Below are positions 50,889 through 59,357 of a stretch of DNA of 64,000 bases, in pieces. Each line of letters opens with the position of its first letter. Positions within the stretch are counted from its first letter, which is position 1. A model generated the notes under the pieces. The model was not told where the DNA came from and ran no database searches. It saw only the letters and a list, made by a program, of their open reading frames with translations. The stretch comes from UMGS692 sp963653425 (GTDB lineage: Bacteria; Bacillota; Clostridia; Christensenellales; CAG-314), in the NCBI GenBank assembly GCA_963653425.1, contig CAVJWC010000005.1:1-64000 (forward strand). Reading direction: 5' to 3'. The position numbers and the translations under genes were made by a program.

Positions 50889-52172
50889 ATGATAGACATT
50901 ACTTTACTCAGAAACAATCCCGATTACGTTATCGGAGCTTTGGAGAAAAAAGGCTATAAGGCGGATTTCACGCAGTTTTTTGCTCTCGATAAGGAAAGGA
51001 AAGAACTTTCTGCCGCTCTCGATAACCTTAAAGCGCAGAGAAACAAAGTCAGCGCGGAAATTCCCAAACTCAAAAAGGAAGGAAAGGACGTTCAGCCTAT
51101 CTTTGCCGAAATGAGAGAACTGGGAGATAAAATAGCCGAAGGCGACAAAAAGCTCGGCGAAATAAACGAAGCTCTCGAAGCAGTGCTTTATCCGCTCCCC
51201 AACCTTCCCGACGACGACCTTGTCGGCGGAGGCAAAGAAAACAATCAGGTAATAAAGGTGTTCGGCAACAAACCCGAATTCGACTTTCAGCCAAGGAATC
51301 ACGTTGACATCTGTACGGATTTAGGTCTTATCGACTACGAAAGAGGCGTAAAACTCGCAGGCGGAGGATATTGGCTTTACAGGAACTACGGCGCAAGACT
51401 CGAATGGGCGCTCCTTAACTTCTTCGTGTCCGAACATCTTGCCGACGGTTACGAATTCATTCTTCCTCCTCACCAGCTCAATTACGGTTGCGGTTTCGGT
51501 TCGGGACAGTTCCCCAAGTTTCTGGACGAAGTTTACTGGCTCGAAGGCGACGAGGACAAGAAAAAGAACAAATTTATGCTTCCCACGGCTGAAACAGCTC
51601 TCGTAAACATCTACGGCGGAGAAATTATGAAAGAAAGCGATCTTCCCAAGAAGTTATTCGCTTATACTCCCTGTTACAGAAAGGAAGCGGGAAGTTACAG
51701 AGCCGAAGAAAGAGGTATGATAAGAGGACATCAGTTCAATAAGGTAGAAATGGTTCAGTACACCACGCCCGAACAGTCCGACTCGGCTTTTGAAGAACTG
51801 GTAACGAAAGCCGCTCGTCTCGTGGAAAAACTCGGTCTGCATTTCAGAATAAGCAAACTTGCCGCGGGCGACTGCTCGGCTTCCATGGCAAGAACCTACG
51901 ACATCGAAGTCTGGATCAACTCTATGGGAATTTATAAGGAAGTTTCCTCGGTTTCCAACGCAAGAGACTATCAGGCAAGAAGAAACAACACCAAATACCG
52001 CGATTCCGCTACGGGCAAGACCAGATTCGTTCACACCCTCAACGGTAGCGGACTTGCGACCAGCCGTATAATTCCCGCCATCGTCGAACAGTATCAGCAG
52101 GCGGACGGTTCGGTTAAAGTACCCGACGTTCTCGTACCCTTCATGGGCGGAGTTACGGTTATCGGAAAGTAA
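50889..52172 (+). CDS. serS: Seryl-tRNA synthetase
   Basis: This class II synthetase charges tRNA-Ser and tRNA-Sec. The 427 residues comprise the N-terminal coiled-coil arm that grips the tRNA (about residues 25-105) and the catalytic domain with motif 2 FAYTPCYRKEAGSYRAEERGMIRGHQFNKVEM, shown here in part as YRKEAGSYR and RGMIRGHQFNKVEM, and motif 3 HTLNGSGLATSRIIPAIVEQ. cysS begins 14 bp after its stop. No T-box is present, in contrast to thrS. Confidence 0.97.
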   Translation: MIDITLLRNNPDYVIGALEKKGYKADFTQFFALDKERKELSAALDNLKAQRNKVSAEIPKLKKEGKDVQPIFAEMRELGDKIAEGDKKLGEINEALEAVLYPLPNLPDDDLVGGGKENNQVIKVFGNKPEFDFQPRNHVDICTDLGLIDYERGVKLAGGGYWLYRNYGARLEWALLNFFVSEHLADGYEFILPPHQLNYGCGFGSGQFPKFLDEVYWLEGDEDKKKNKFMLPTAETALVNIYGGEIMKESDLPKKLFAYTPCYRKEAGSYRAEERGMIRGHQFNKVEMVQYTTPEQSDSAFEELVTKAARLVEKLGLHFRISKLAAGDCSASMARTYDIEVWINSMGIYKEVSSVSNARDYQARRNNTKYRDSATGKTRFVHTLNGSGLATSRIIPAIVEQYQQADGSVKVPDVLVPFMGGVTVIGK

Positions 52173-52186
52173 ACCCAAGGAGAAAA

Positions 52187-53581
52187 ATGGAACTTAAAAT
52201 ATACAATACTCTGACCAGAACCAAGGAAGTTTTCCGTCCGGTCAAAGAAGGTCAGGCGGGTATCTATTCCTGCGGACCTACGGTTTATAAATACGCTCAT
52301 ATCGGCAACCTCAGGACTTACGTTTTTATGGATTTACTCGTCCGTATTTTAAGATACGGCGGATATAAAGTAAAAAGCGTTATGAACATAACAGACGTCG
52401 GACATCTTTTAAGCGACGGCGACGAAGGCGAAGACAAGATGGAACGTTCGGCGCGCGAACAGAAAAAGACTCCGCGCGAAATTGCCGACGAAATAACCGC
52501 AGTATTTTTTGACGACCTCAAAAAGCTTAACATAGTAAGACCTACCGTTACCCCCAAAGCCACCGACAATATCCCCGAGATGATAGAGATAGTAAAAGTT
52601 CTTCTCGAAAAGGGATACGGTTACGAAATAGACGACGGTATCTACTACGACGTAAGCAAGTTCAAGAACTACGGACAGCTCTCGGGCATAAGTCTCGAAG
52701 ACCAGAAAGCAGGCGCACGCGTCGAAGTCAACAGCCAGAAGCGCAATCCCGCCGACTTCGCTCTCTGGAAGAAAGCCGAACCCAACCACATCATGCAGTG
52801 GGAAAGCCCGTGGGGTATGGGTTACCCCGGCTGGCACATCGAATGTACCGCCATGTCCCTCAAATACCTCGGCACGCCCTTCGATATTCACACGGGCGGA
52901 GTCGACCATATTCCCATTCACCACGAGAACGAAATCGCTCAGGGCGAAGCTTACACCGGTCACAAGAACACTAATTACTGGATGCACAGCGAATTTATGC
53001 TCTTCGACGGCGGTAAAATGAGTAAAAGTCTGGGTAACTGCTACACCGTTTCCGAACTTCAGGAAAAAGGTTACAGCCCCATGGTCTTCCGTTACTTCTG
53101 CCTCAACGCTCAGTACCGTCAGAAACTCAACTTCACCTTCGCAGGCATGGATTCCGCTAAAAAATCGTTCGAAAGACTTCAGGAAACCCTCGCTAAACAC
53201 CGCGATTCTTCCGCCTCTACGGACAAAGACAAACTCGAAACCTATAAGCGCGAATTTATCGAAGCCATAAGCGACGACCTTAACGTTCCCATGGCTCTCG
53301 GCGTGCTTTGGAAACTCGTTAAAGAACCCAAGTCCCACGACGTTTACGAACTCGCTCTCGAAATGGACAAAGTCTTCGGTTTAAGCCTCGATTCCCTTCC
53401 AGAAATCAAACCCGCAACCGACGACAAACCTTCCGACGAAGCCGTTGCCGTAGCCACCGAAAGACTCTCCGCAAGAAAAGCCAAAAACTGGGCGGAAAGC
53501 GACCGCCTCCGCGAAGTCCTTAAAGAAATGGGCTACGCCGTCAAAGATAAACCCGACGGCTTCGAACTTACGAAAATCTAA
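52187..53581 (+). CDS. cysS: Cysteinyl-tRNA synthetase
   Basis: This class I synthetase has 464 residues. Seen are the zinc- and ATP-binding start YSCGPTVYKYAHIGNLRTYV (HIGN in place of HIGH, normal for CysRS), PGWHIECTAMS and HTGGVDHIPIHHENEIAQ (zinc ligands Cys and His), the KMSKS loop GGKMSKSLGN, and the helical C-terminal anticodon region. AAGGAG is 6 bp before the ATG. It ends the acyltransferase-serS-cysS unit and is followed by repeat block R5. Confidence 0.97.
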   Translation: MELKIYNTLTRTKEVFRPVKEGQAGIYSCGPTVYKYAHIGNLRTYVFMDLLVRILRYGGYKVKSVMNITDVGHLLSDGDEGEDKMERSAREQKKTPREIADEITAVFFDDLKKLNIVRPTVTPKATDNIPEMIEIVKVLLEKGYGYEIDDGIYYDVSKFKNYGQLSGISLEDQKAGARVEVNSQKRNPADFALWKKAEPNHIMQWESPWGMGYPGWHIECTAMSLKYLGTPFDIHTGGVDHIPIHHENEIAQGEAYTGHKNTNYWMHSEFMLFDGGKMSKSLGNCYTVSELQEKGYSPMVFRYFCLNAQYRQKLNFTFAGMDSAKKSFERLQETLAKHRDSSASTDKDKLETYKREFIEAISDDLNVPMALGVLWKLVKEPKSHDVYELALEMDKVFGLSLDSLPEIKPATDDKPSDEAVAVATERLSARKAKNWAESDRLREVLKEMGYAVKDKPDGFELTKI

Positions 53582-53592
53582 GTTTTCTTTTT

Positions 53593-54120
53593 CCTGCTTT
53601 CTTTTACAAAGAAAGCAGCAAAGAAACTTTGCTGTTTCCTTACCTTCTTTCTTTGGAAAAGAAAGTAGGCAAAGAAACTTTCATCGAGCTTTGCATAGCC
53701 GTTAGTGTAGTGCGAGTTTATCTTCTTTCTTCTGCGAAGAACCTACTTTCTTTGGAAAAGAAAGTAGGCAAAGAAACTTTCACCGTGGGTGTAAAGAAAA
53801 GCTAAACGCAGTCCGTATATAAAAAGAAAGTCTGTAATCATAGAATTACCTATGGTTACAGACTTTTTCTTTTATATCGAGGTTCTTTTAGTTACTGACT
53901 TGCTCCCAATATTGAGGTTTTTTGCGCAGCTTTTTCCCAAAAAAGCTGCAAGTTCTTTGGTTCTTTCTTTCAAGAAAGAACGTAAAATATTCGGCTACCG
54001 AATTGTATAATCTTGCGAAGCTACAATGGGTCCGGCGTCACGCCGGTCTTTGGTTCTTTCTTCGTGAGAAGAAAGAAGGAAAAAAAGAAGGCTTGCTTCT
54101 TTCTCGCAAGAAAGAAGGAA
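53593..54120. repeat. Composite hairpin block R5
   Basis: The core 53722-53982 has the common order: H1 remnant TTCTTTCTTCTGCGAAGAA, H2 CCTACTTTCTTTGGAAAAGA with AAGTAGG, GCAAAGAAACTTTCACCGTG, then AATATTGAGGTT, H3 CAGCTTTTT/AAAAAGCTG and H4 GTTCTTTCTTTCAAGAAAGA. Before it lie two more hairpins and an inverted copy of a module found twice in R2. After it, 53978-54051 is a near-identical inverted copy of 21903-21976, including the CCGGCGTGACGCCGG palindrome. It separates cysS from the phage cassette. Confidence 0.85.
53827..53868. terminator. Strong bidirectional terminator inside block R5
   Basis: AAAGTCTGTAA (53827-53837) pairs with TTACAGACTTT (53856-53866); CATAG/CTATG extends the stem inward. 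T-runs lie on both sides, so it would work for cysS and for the opposing cassette. R3 and R6 keep only one arm of this piece (GTCTGTAA). Confidence 0.85.
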
Positions 54121-54128
54121 AGGCATCG

Positions 54129-55337
54129 CTATGCGATAGCGATGCCTGTTAAGAAGAATTCACCGCCCGAGATTACGGCGCAGTTACCGTCGGAGAATCT
54201 GAGGACGCAGTCGGCGTCCATAGATTTTACGGTGCCGACGATTTTGGGCGCGGGGGACAGGGCGAGTTCCGAGCGCATAATCATACCGCTTGACCCTTTG
54301 TGGTAGAGGTAGAATTTTCCGTTATCGTAAAAACTCAGAGGTTTTTTGACGGGGAGGGAAGCAAGCGAGCCGATTTGAAGGGCGTAACTGCCGTTTGAAG
54401 AGGTTAAAGAGAGGGTAAAAGCGTAAGTTCCGCCGAGAGCTTCCGTAAGGCAAAGTGCTTGATTTCCGAAGGTGTGAGCGTGAACGATATCAGCCGAGCT
54501 TCCCGGAGGAAGAACGACCTCAGACCGTTCGCCGAGGGAGAATGTTCCGCCGCTAAGGGAGAGCGCGCGGGCATAGAGCTTGCCGCCGGCAACGTAGAGA
54601 ACGAAGGAGGTTTTCTGCGTTTCGAAGGTAACTACAGCGTGGCTCGAAGCGGAAAAGTCCGACGTAAAAGTCACCGTTTGGGAAGTCGTGGCGGTTTCTG
54701 TGGGCGGAATGTCGAGTGAGAGAAGCCCGTTTTTCGAAAAGCCCGTAACGGGCAGGAACTTGGCTTTTTCTTGGTCGTAAATCTTGAAAAGTCGCGGATT
54801 CACGGCGTTTTTGTAGGTTTTAAGGACGGTTTCTTCTTCGTTTAGGAAGGATAACAATCCGTCCGAGTGAACGAGAAAGTAGTCGCATTCTTCGGCTGAA
54901 GTAAGCCCTATGTAGTGAGAGTCGGAGTTTTTGACCGCGCCGTAACCCGAAACTTCGAGCGTCATAACGGGAGAAAGAAAGCTCACAGAAAGCGGAGAAG
55001 AAATCTTTACGGAAACTTTACCGCCTCCCTTTACAGTGAACTTTCGTTGCAATTCTGTCGTTTGGTTTTGGCTGAGAGTCAGCTTTTCGGAAAGGAGCAC
55101 CACGTTTCCCGAATATACGGTTAAAAAAGCCGTCGTTTCCGAAGAAGAGAGAAGCGAAAGGTTTAACGTCAGGTCGGTAGTGCCGTAAGAAACGAAGTTG
55201 AAGTCTGCCGTTTCGCCTTTTTTAAGGTTTTTTCTTATAAAAAGCAGTTTGTTGCGTTTAAGAAGTTTCGTTTCGCCCGTTATACCGTTTTCGATAGCGC
55301 TTAAACGAGCCGAGAGTTCCGAAAGAAGCGTTTTCAT
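54129..55337 (-). CDS. Unrecognised structural-type protein, last gene of the phage cassette
   Basis: The 402-residue protein is rich in Ser, Thr and beta strands after an N-terminal helix (LLSELSARLSAIENGI). It carries strands such as NKLLFIRKNLKKGETADFNF, FVLYVAGGKLYARALSLSGG and GKFYLYHKGSSGMIM. Nothing is diagnostic. Its ATG overlaps the stop of the upstream gene by 4 bp (ATGA), which places it in the head-assembly operon, where a tail-fibre, tailspike or neck protein would be expected. The stop lies within a perfect GGCATCGCTA/TAGCGATGCC hairpin at the edge of block R5. Confidence 0.65.
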   Translation of the reverse strand: MKTLLSELSARLSAIENGITGETKLLKRNKLLFIRKNLKKGETADFNFVSYGTTDLTLNLSLLSSSETTAFLTVYSGNVVLLSEKLTLSQNQTTELQRKFTVKGGGKVSVKISSPLSVSFLSPVMTLEVSGYGAVKNSDSHYIGLTSAEECDYFLVHSDGLLSFLNEEETVLKTYKNAVNPRLFKIYDQEKAKFLPVTGFSKNGLLSLDIPPTETATTSQTVTFTSDFSASSHAVVTFETQKTSFVLYVAGGKLYARALSLSGGTFSLGERSEVVLPPGSSADIVHAHTFGNQALCLTEALGGTYAFTLSLTSSNGSYALQIGSLASLPVKKPLSFYDNGKFYLYHKGSSGMIMRSELALSPAPKIVGTVKSMDADCVLRFSDGNCAVISGGEFFLTGIAIA

Positions 55338-56611
55338 AATGCGTCCTCCGTAAGAGGCGTAACGTTGCCCGCGATGCTTGTAAGAGAGGAAGTCGGATTG
55401 TATTTTGCTTTTACCGAAAGGGTAAAACTACTGCCCGCGACGTTTGCGGGGAGAACGACGGGTCTTTTTCCGTCGGAGTTGACGGTCTGCGTAAATCCGC
55501 CCCCTTCGCTTCCCGAAAGCGTAACCGTAAATTCGCCCTTTACAACCAAACTCAGATAGTTGAGTCTTTTTCGGGTGTGAGGCGCGTTGAAGTCGGTAAC
55601 GACGGCGTATTCCGCTTCGTATTCGCTTCCCGCGGCGTTAAGTTCTACCTGCCCGTACTGCCCGTCCTGCGTGAGAACGATTATTCTGTCGGCGCTGTCG
55701 CTATAAATCAGGTCTTTTACGGAAAGAGAGCCAAGTTCGGACAGATAGTCGTTTTCGGTTGAGTAAAGATAAACCTTTCCGTCGCAGATAACTATATCTT
55801 CACCGCGGGAAGCCGTCTTTGCGTTTTCGGAAAATTCGAAGGAAAAGACTTTGGTCAGGGAGTCTCCGCTTACTTTATACAGTCCGTTTTCCGCCGTAAA
55901 ATAAAGGCTTTCCTTTACCCTGCAAATCGACGAAACCGATATTCCTCTCAGTCGGCAGAGCGGAGTAAGCGTTTCTCCGACTTTGAAAACCGCCGAACTA
56001 CCGAAAGCGTAAAGCCCGTATCCTGCGGTTTCGAGTTTAGCGAGAACGCCCGTTTCGCCCGTTTCCGTAAGCGTTTTTTCCGTCGTGTTCCATTCGCAAA
56101 CGTCCGTGGTTTCCGTCGTAAGAACGCCCGAACTCTCGGGTTTAAGTCCGAAAGTCTTGTTTTTAGCCTGAATAACGTCCGTAAGGCAGACCGACGGAAG
56201 AGCTATATACGGCTCGCTCGGCGAAAACCAGATAACCGAAGAGTCCCCCGTTTTTTCCGTAAACAGCAAAACCGCGGGTTTTCCGTTATAGCTTATCTCG
56301 CGCGCCTTCGGGACTTCCGAAAAACTTACGCCCGTTCCTATGAATCCCATAGAACTCACCGAGCTGTAAGTAAGAGAAAAACTCTGCGTTATCCCCAAAA
56401 GGTATTTGCCGAAAGCAAAAAGCTTTTTAAGGTTCAGCGAGTCCGTATAATCCGAAGTCGAGCCCTGAAACTTCAGAGCCGTGACCTTTGCCGACGGACG
56501 GACTTTTCCGCGCCTGCGCATTCCCCTGCAGACGGTAACTTCCGTGCCTTTTTCGGGTTTGGAACCAAGTCCCGCCGAAAAATCCGTGATAACTTTTAGT
56601 CCGCCGTTCAT
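55334..56611 (-). CDS. Predicted beta-propeller-like phage structural protein
   Basis: The 425-residue protein begins MNGGLKVITDFSAGLGSKPE and contains repeated strand pairs of the type LKKLFAFGKYLLGITQSFS, GYGLYAFGSSAVFKVGE, ESLYFTAENGLYKVSGDSL and GKVYLYSTENDYLSELGSL, which suggests a propeller. A C-terminal beta-sandwich follows (NYLSLVVKGEFTVTLSGSEG). Proteins of this look sit after the connector in podovirus-like cassettes as tail hub or nozzle components; that role is inferred from position. It overlaps genes on both sides by 4 bp. Confidence 0.65.
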   Translation of the reverse strand: MNGGLKVITDFSAGLGSKPEKGTEVTVCRGMRRRGKVRPSAKVTALKFQGSTSDYTDSLNLKKLFAFGKYLLGITQSFSLTYSSVSSMGFIGTGVSFSEVPKAREISYNGKPAVLLFTEKTGDSSVIWFSPSEPYIALPSVCLTDVIQAKNKTFGLKPESSGVLTTETTDVCEWNTTEKTLTETGETGVLAKLETAGYGLYAFGSSAVFKVGETLTPLCRLRGISVSSICRVKESLYFTAENGLYKVSGDSLTKVFSFEFSENAKTASRGEDIVICDGKVYLYSTENDYLSELGSLSVKDLIYSDSADRIIVLTQDGQYGQVELNAAGSEYEAEYAVVTDFNAPHTRKRLNYLSLVVKGEFTVTLSGSEGGGFTQTVNSDGKRPVVLPANVAGSSFTLSVKAKYNPTSSLTSIAGNVTPLTEDAL

Positions 56612-57156
56612 TTCCGTCCTCCGTAACTTATCGGCATAGGTCTCAGTCTTCTTCCCGAAAAAGACGCGCCTAAGGCTTCGAGATATTTCTTGTCAAAGAA
56701 CTGCGCCTTGTCCGAAAGACCCGCTCTTACCGAGTATTCCGAAGCCGTTTTCATAGCGAGAGCGTTAACCGTTACGCTCGGCGGAAGAACTACCTCCCCG
56801 TCAAAAGCCACCGACTTCGGTATATAAGAGTAAGTGAAAACCACTTCCCCGGGAGAAGTCCTGATTTTGTCGGGGTAAACGTCGAAAATTTCGCGTCCCC
56901 TTACCGAATAGACCGAAACGGGTTCAAAAATGGCTTCGTCAAGCGTTTTGTACGCAATATCGCCGTCCTTCGTTTCCATCGTCTGCGTTTTGTAAAGCCT
57001 TATCCGCCTCGTGGAAGCGTCGGTTATAGCCGAGTTCGCGCAGTCCGTAAGCGACAAAAGCAAATCGTCCGTTACGGTCTCCGCGGAAAACCTGTCCTCG
57101 TCTACAGGTAAATTAAGCAGCTTCATAGCCTGCCTGACTATATCTTTTAATTTCAT
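56608..57156 (-). CDS. Head-tail connector / adaptor-like protein
   Basis: The 182-residue protein begins MKLKDIVRQAMKLLNLP, has a helical first half (LLSLTDCANSAITDASTRRI) and a beta-rich middle (VYSVRGREIFDVYPDKIRTS), and ends in helices (LEALGASFSGRRLRPMPISY). Position after the capsid gene and this helix-beta-helix layout suit a connector that attaches a tail to the portal ring. The start at 57156 is set by AAGGAG about 8 bp upstream; the longer open frame extends into hairpin element R6 and is artefactual. Confidence 0.7.
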   Translation of the reverse strand: MKLKDIVRQAMKLLNLPVDEDRFSAETVTDDLLLSLTDCANSAITDASTRRIRLYKTQTMETKDGDIAYKTLDEAIFEPVSVYSVRGREIFDVYPDKIRTSPGEVVFTYSYIPKSVAFDGEVVLPPSVTVNALAMKTASEYSVRAGLSDKAQFFDKKYLEALGASFSGRRLRPMPISYGGRK

Positions 57157-57177
57157 ATTATCTCCTTGTTTCCTTGT

Positions 57178-57434
57178 CCTTCTTTCTTCTGCGAAGAAAG
57201 AAGCAAAGACGCACCTTCTTTCTTTCGAAAAGAAAGAAGGCAAAGAAACTTTCATTGCGGGTGCAATATAGAGCTGAGCGCTTTTCGTATCCGTAAGAAA
57301 GTCTGTAATCGGCAAAAGTACCGATTCTTAATAAAACTTTTGGGGAAAGATAACTTTCCCCTATATTGAAGTTCTTTATGTAGCTTTCCTCGGAAAGCTA
57401 CGAGTTCTTTGGTTCTTTCTTTCAAGAAAGAACG
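57178..57434. repeat. Composite hairpin element R6 inside the phage cassette
   Basis: Order as in R3 and R4: H1 CTTCTTTCTTCTGCGAAGAA (57179), linker CAAAGACGCACC, H2 CTTCTTTCTTTCGAAAAGAA with AGAAGG, GCAAAGAAACTTTCATTGCG, GTCTGTAA, GATTCTTAATAAAA, a GGGGAAAG/CTTTCCCC stem, TTGAAGTTCTTTA, H3 TAGCTTTCC/GGAAAGCTA and H4 GTTCTTTCTTTCAAGAAAGA. It separates the capsid and connector genes. Confidence 0.85.
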
Positions 57435-57443
57435 AAAAGAAGT

Positions 57444-58607
57444 TTAATCTTCGGTAATACCCGTGAGCATAGCCTGACCTCTGGGACGGTTACATATGAG
57501 TTCGCAATATTTTACGAGGGTAGCGGTATAGACGGGCTGACCTGCTTTTTGTTTAAGGATTTTGCCGTCTTCGCCTTCGAGCCATCTCCAATCGCAGAGC
57601 TGGTGGAGGGTAAAGTCGTCGGTATTGAGGATAAACATAGTGCCTGCGGGGCAGAATCTGTCGGCTACGACGGGTATTCCGTCGAACATAATTGCTCTGA
57701 ATCCGTCCACGGTTTTGATTTCGTAGGGAATGGCGTTGTCGGTGAGGTAGTTTTCGAGGCTTCGTTTTACGCCGAGGGAGCAAACGATGAAGTTGGACTT
57801 ACTGCCCGAGTCGCGTTCCACGGTATCGATAGCCTTTCTCATAGAGGAGAGGGAGATGGTGCCGTTGACGTTTTCGGTGTAAGGTTTAACCCAGCTGTTG
57901 GAAGCTCTGGTTATGCCGTAAAGGGAAGCTGAGTTCCCGAAAATGGCTTTAAGACCCGTAATTTCCATATCTTTGCTGTTCTGAACGTAGACTTTGTCGG
58001 TGTTTTTGAGCGTTCCGAGTTCTGCGCCCGAGAGGTTGATAACCACGTTTCCGGAAGAATCTTTGCCGATGCTTTCGATAGAGCGCCCGGTAGCCACGGC
58101 GGAGTTTCCGTCGTAAATATCCACGAGCATTCCTTCGAAGAAGTACATTCCGGAATTTACGGATACGGCGTTTTTGGTGTTGGTAATGACGGTTGCAAGC
58201 GCGCCCGTGCCGTCGCCGTAAAGCATTCTCGCGAAGTTCATGGAGCTTGCGGATATAAGGCTTTCCATTTCGGAAGAAAGAAGGTTAACGAACGCGCCTT
58301 CGGAGTTTTCGGAAGCTCTTATGGCTTTGTCGGTGATTTCTATCGTTCCGTAAAGGTTTTTAAGGGTAGCTTCGAAACAGGCGTATTTGTTTCCCACGGC
58401 GGAAGGCAGATTGCCCGTTTCGGAACCCGCGCCTACGCCTCCGTTGACTCCGTAAGGCACGAGCTTTTTGATGGTGTTGCCGTAAACGTTGTTGGTGGAC
58501 TGTCTGATTTTTGCGAGCAGAGGATTTACGGAAGTGTTGAGCTGGTTGGTAACAGCGGTAAGATAAATGTTTTTAAGGGCTTTGTCTGCAGTGGTAAGAC
58601 TGATCAT
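57444..58607 (-). CDS. Major capsid protein, HK97-like
   Basis: The 387-residue protein fits HK97-fold major capsid proteins. It shows an N-terminal helical arm (TTADKALKNIYLTAVTNQLN), an E-loop-like region with KNLYGTIEITDKAIRASENS, NLLSSEMESLISASSMNFARMLYGDG (spine helix), DTVERDSGSKSNFIVCSLGVKRSLENYL, and the axial-domain strand FDGIPVVADRFCPAGTMFIL. It lacks a protease partner and a long N-terminal scaffold; the separate scaffold-like gene upstream fits this. AAGGAG precedes the ATG. No frameshift is seen. Confidence 0.85.
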   Translation of the reverse strand: MISLTTADKALKNIYLTAVTNQLNTSVNPLLAKIRQSTNNVYGNTIKKLVPYGVNGGVGAGSETGNLPSAVGNKYACFEATLKNLYGTIEITDKAIRASENSEGAFVNLLSSEMESLISASSMNFARMLYGDGTGALATVITNTKNAVSVNSGMYFFEGMLVDIYDGNSAVATGRSIESIGKDSSGNVVINLSGAELGTLKNTDKVYVQNSKDMEITGLKAIFGNSASLYGITRASNSWVKPYTENVNGTISLSSMRKAIDTVERDSGSKSNFIVCSLGVKRSLENYLTDNAIPYEIKTVDGFRAIMFDGIPVVADRFCPAGTMFILNTDDFTLHQLCDWRWLEGEDGKILKQKAGQPVYTATLVKYCELICNRPRGQAMLTGITED

Positions 58608-58681
58608 AATATCTCCTTATAAATAAAGTAGTTTAATTTGGCGTGTTTTGAGTGAATTTGTTGTTTGCTTAAAGCGATAAC

Positions 58682-58865
58682 GAACGAACCGTCCGTCTTT
58701 CCGAACGAACCGTCTGTTAAGTTTGCAGTAAATTCGGTTTTTTGTTTAGCGGAACGAAAGAAAGTCCGTCCTTCGTAACGCAAGGTTTTGTCTTTCGCAA
58801 CACAAGGTTTTGTTTTTCGTAACGAACCGTCCGTCTTTCGTAGCGCAATGTTTTGCTATTCGGAA
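58682..58865. repeat. Tandem arrays, 21/22-bp period, upstream of the capsid gene
   Basis: TTCG landmarks at 58772, 58794, 58816, 58837 and 58859 mark five units (22, 22, 21, 22 bp) of the type TTCGTAACGCAAGGTTTTGT. A second pair, GAACGAACCGTC, starts at 58682 and 58703 (21 bp). They fill the 58608-58874 spacer of the phage cassette. Confidence 0.85.
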
Positions 58866-58874
58866 AGAAAAGCT

Positions 58875-59357
58875 CTATCTTTCCGAATGAAAAAGAAAAC
58901 CGCGTGCGATTTCCGTCGCTTCGTCTATGGTTTTGGGCTTTTTGGGCGGTGCGGGAACGAAAGCTCCGCTTGCTCCCGAAAGAACTTTGGGCGGAAGGTT
59001 ATTGGCTTTTTCGACGTATCTGTCGATAATGTCGGTTATGAGCTTTCCGAGGCGTTCTCTTTCCGAGGCGGAGAACTCTCTTCCGCCGTCGCTTTTGTCG
59101 TTTTGGGTTTCCTGCGCTTCGTCGTTTTCGTTCCGTCGTGCGTTTTCGTTTCGGGAAACTCCTTCGTTTCCGTTCCGGAATGCCTTTTCCTCTTGCGCTA
59201 AGACTGCGTTTTCGGAATCCGCCCTTTCAAAGGTTTCGTTTTTCGCCGTTGCGTTATCCTTTTCAAAGGAAGTTTCCGCAATATCGGTTTCCGCGGAAAA
59301 AGCCGTTAAGTTCTCGGCGTTTTTGCCCGCTATAAAGTCGTTTTTGTCCTTAGTCAT
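58875..59357 (-). CDS. Scaffold-like acidic protein of the phage cassette
   Basis: This 160-residue protein lies between portal and capsid, the usual place of a scaffold. It is highly charged and low in complexity: residues about 25-90 are dominated by Asn, Glu, Ala and Arg (NGNEGVSRNENARRNENDEA), followed by an ordered helical part (SERERLGKLITDIIDRYVEK) and a Pro-rich segment. Its ATG directly follows the TAA of the portal gene, with GGAGGT inside the portal end. The scaffold role is inferred from position and composition. Confidence 0.65.
   Translation of the reverse strand: MTKDKNDFIAGKNAENLTAFSAETDIAETSFEKDNATAKNETFERADSENAVLAQEEKAFRNGNEGVSRNENARRNENDEAQETQNDKSDGGREFSASERERLGKLITDIIDRYVEKANNLPPKVLSGASGAFVPAPPKKPKTIDEATEIARGFLFHSER

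Noticed and set aside
56608..57315. N-terminal extension of the connector gene to 57315
   Set aside because: The extra residues are translated from hairpin element R6; AAGGAG before 57156 marks the real start. The same reasoning trims terL (62829 to 62736), gdhA (11267 to 11180) and spoIIE (22476 to 22497).
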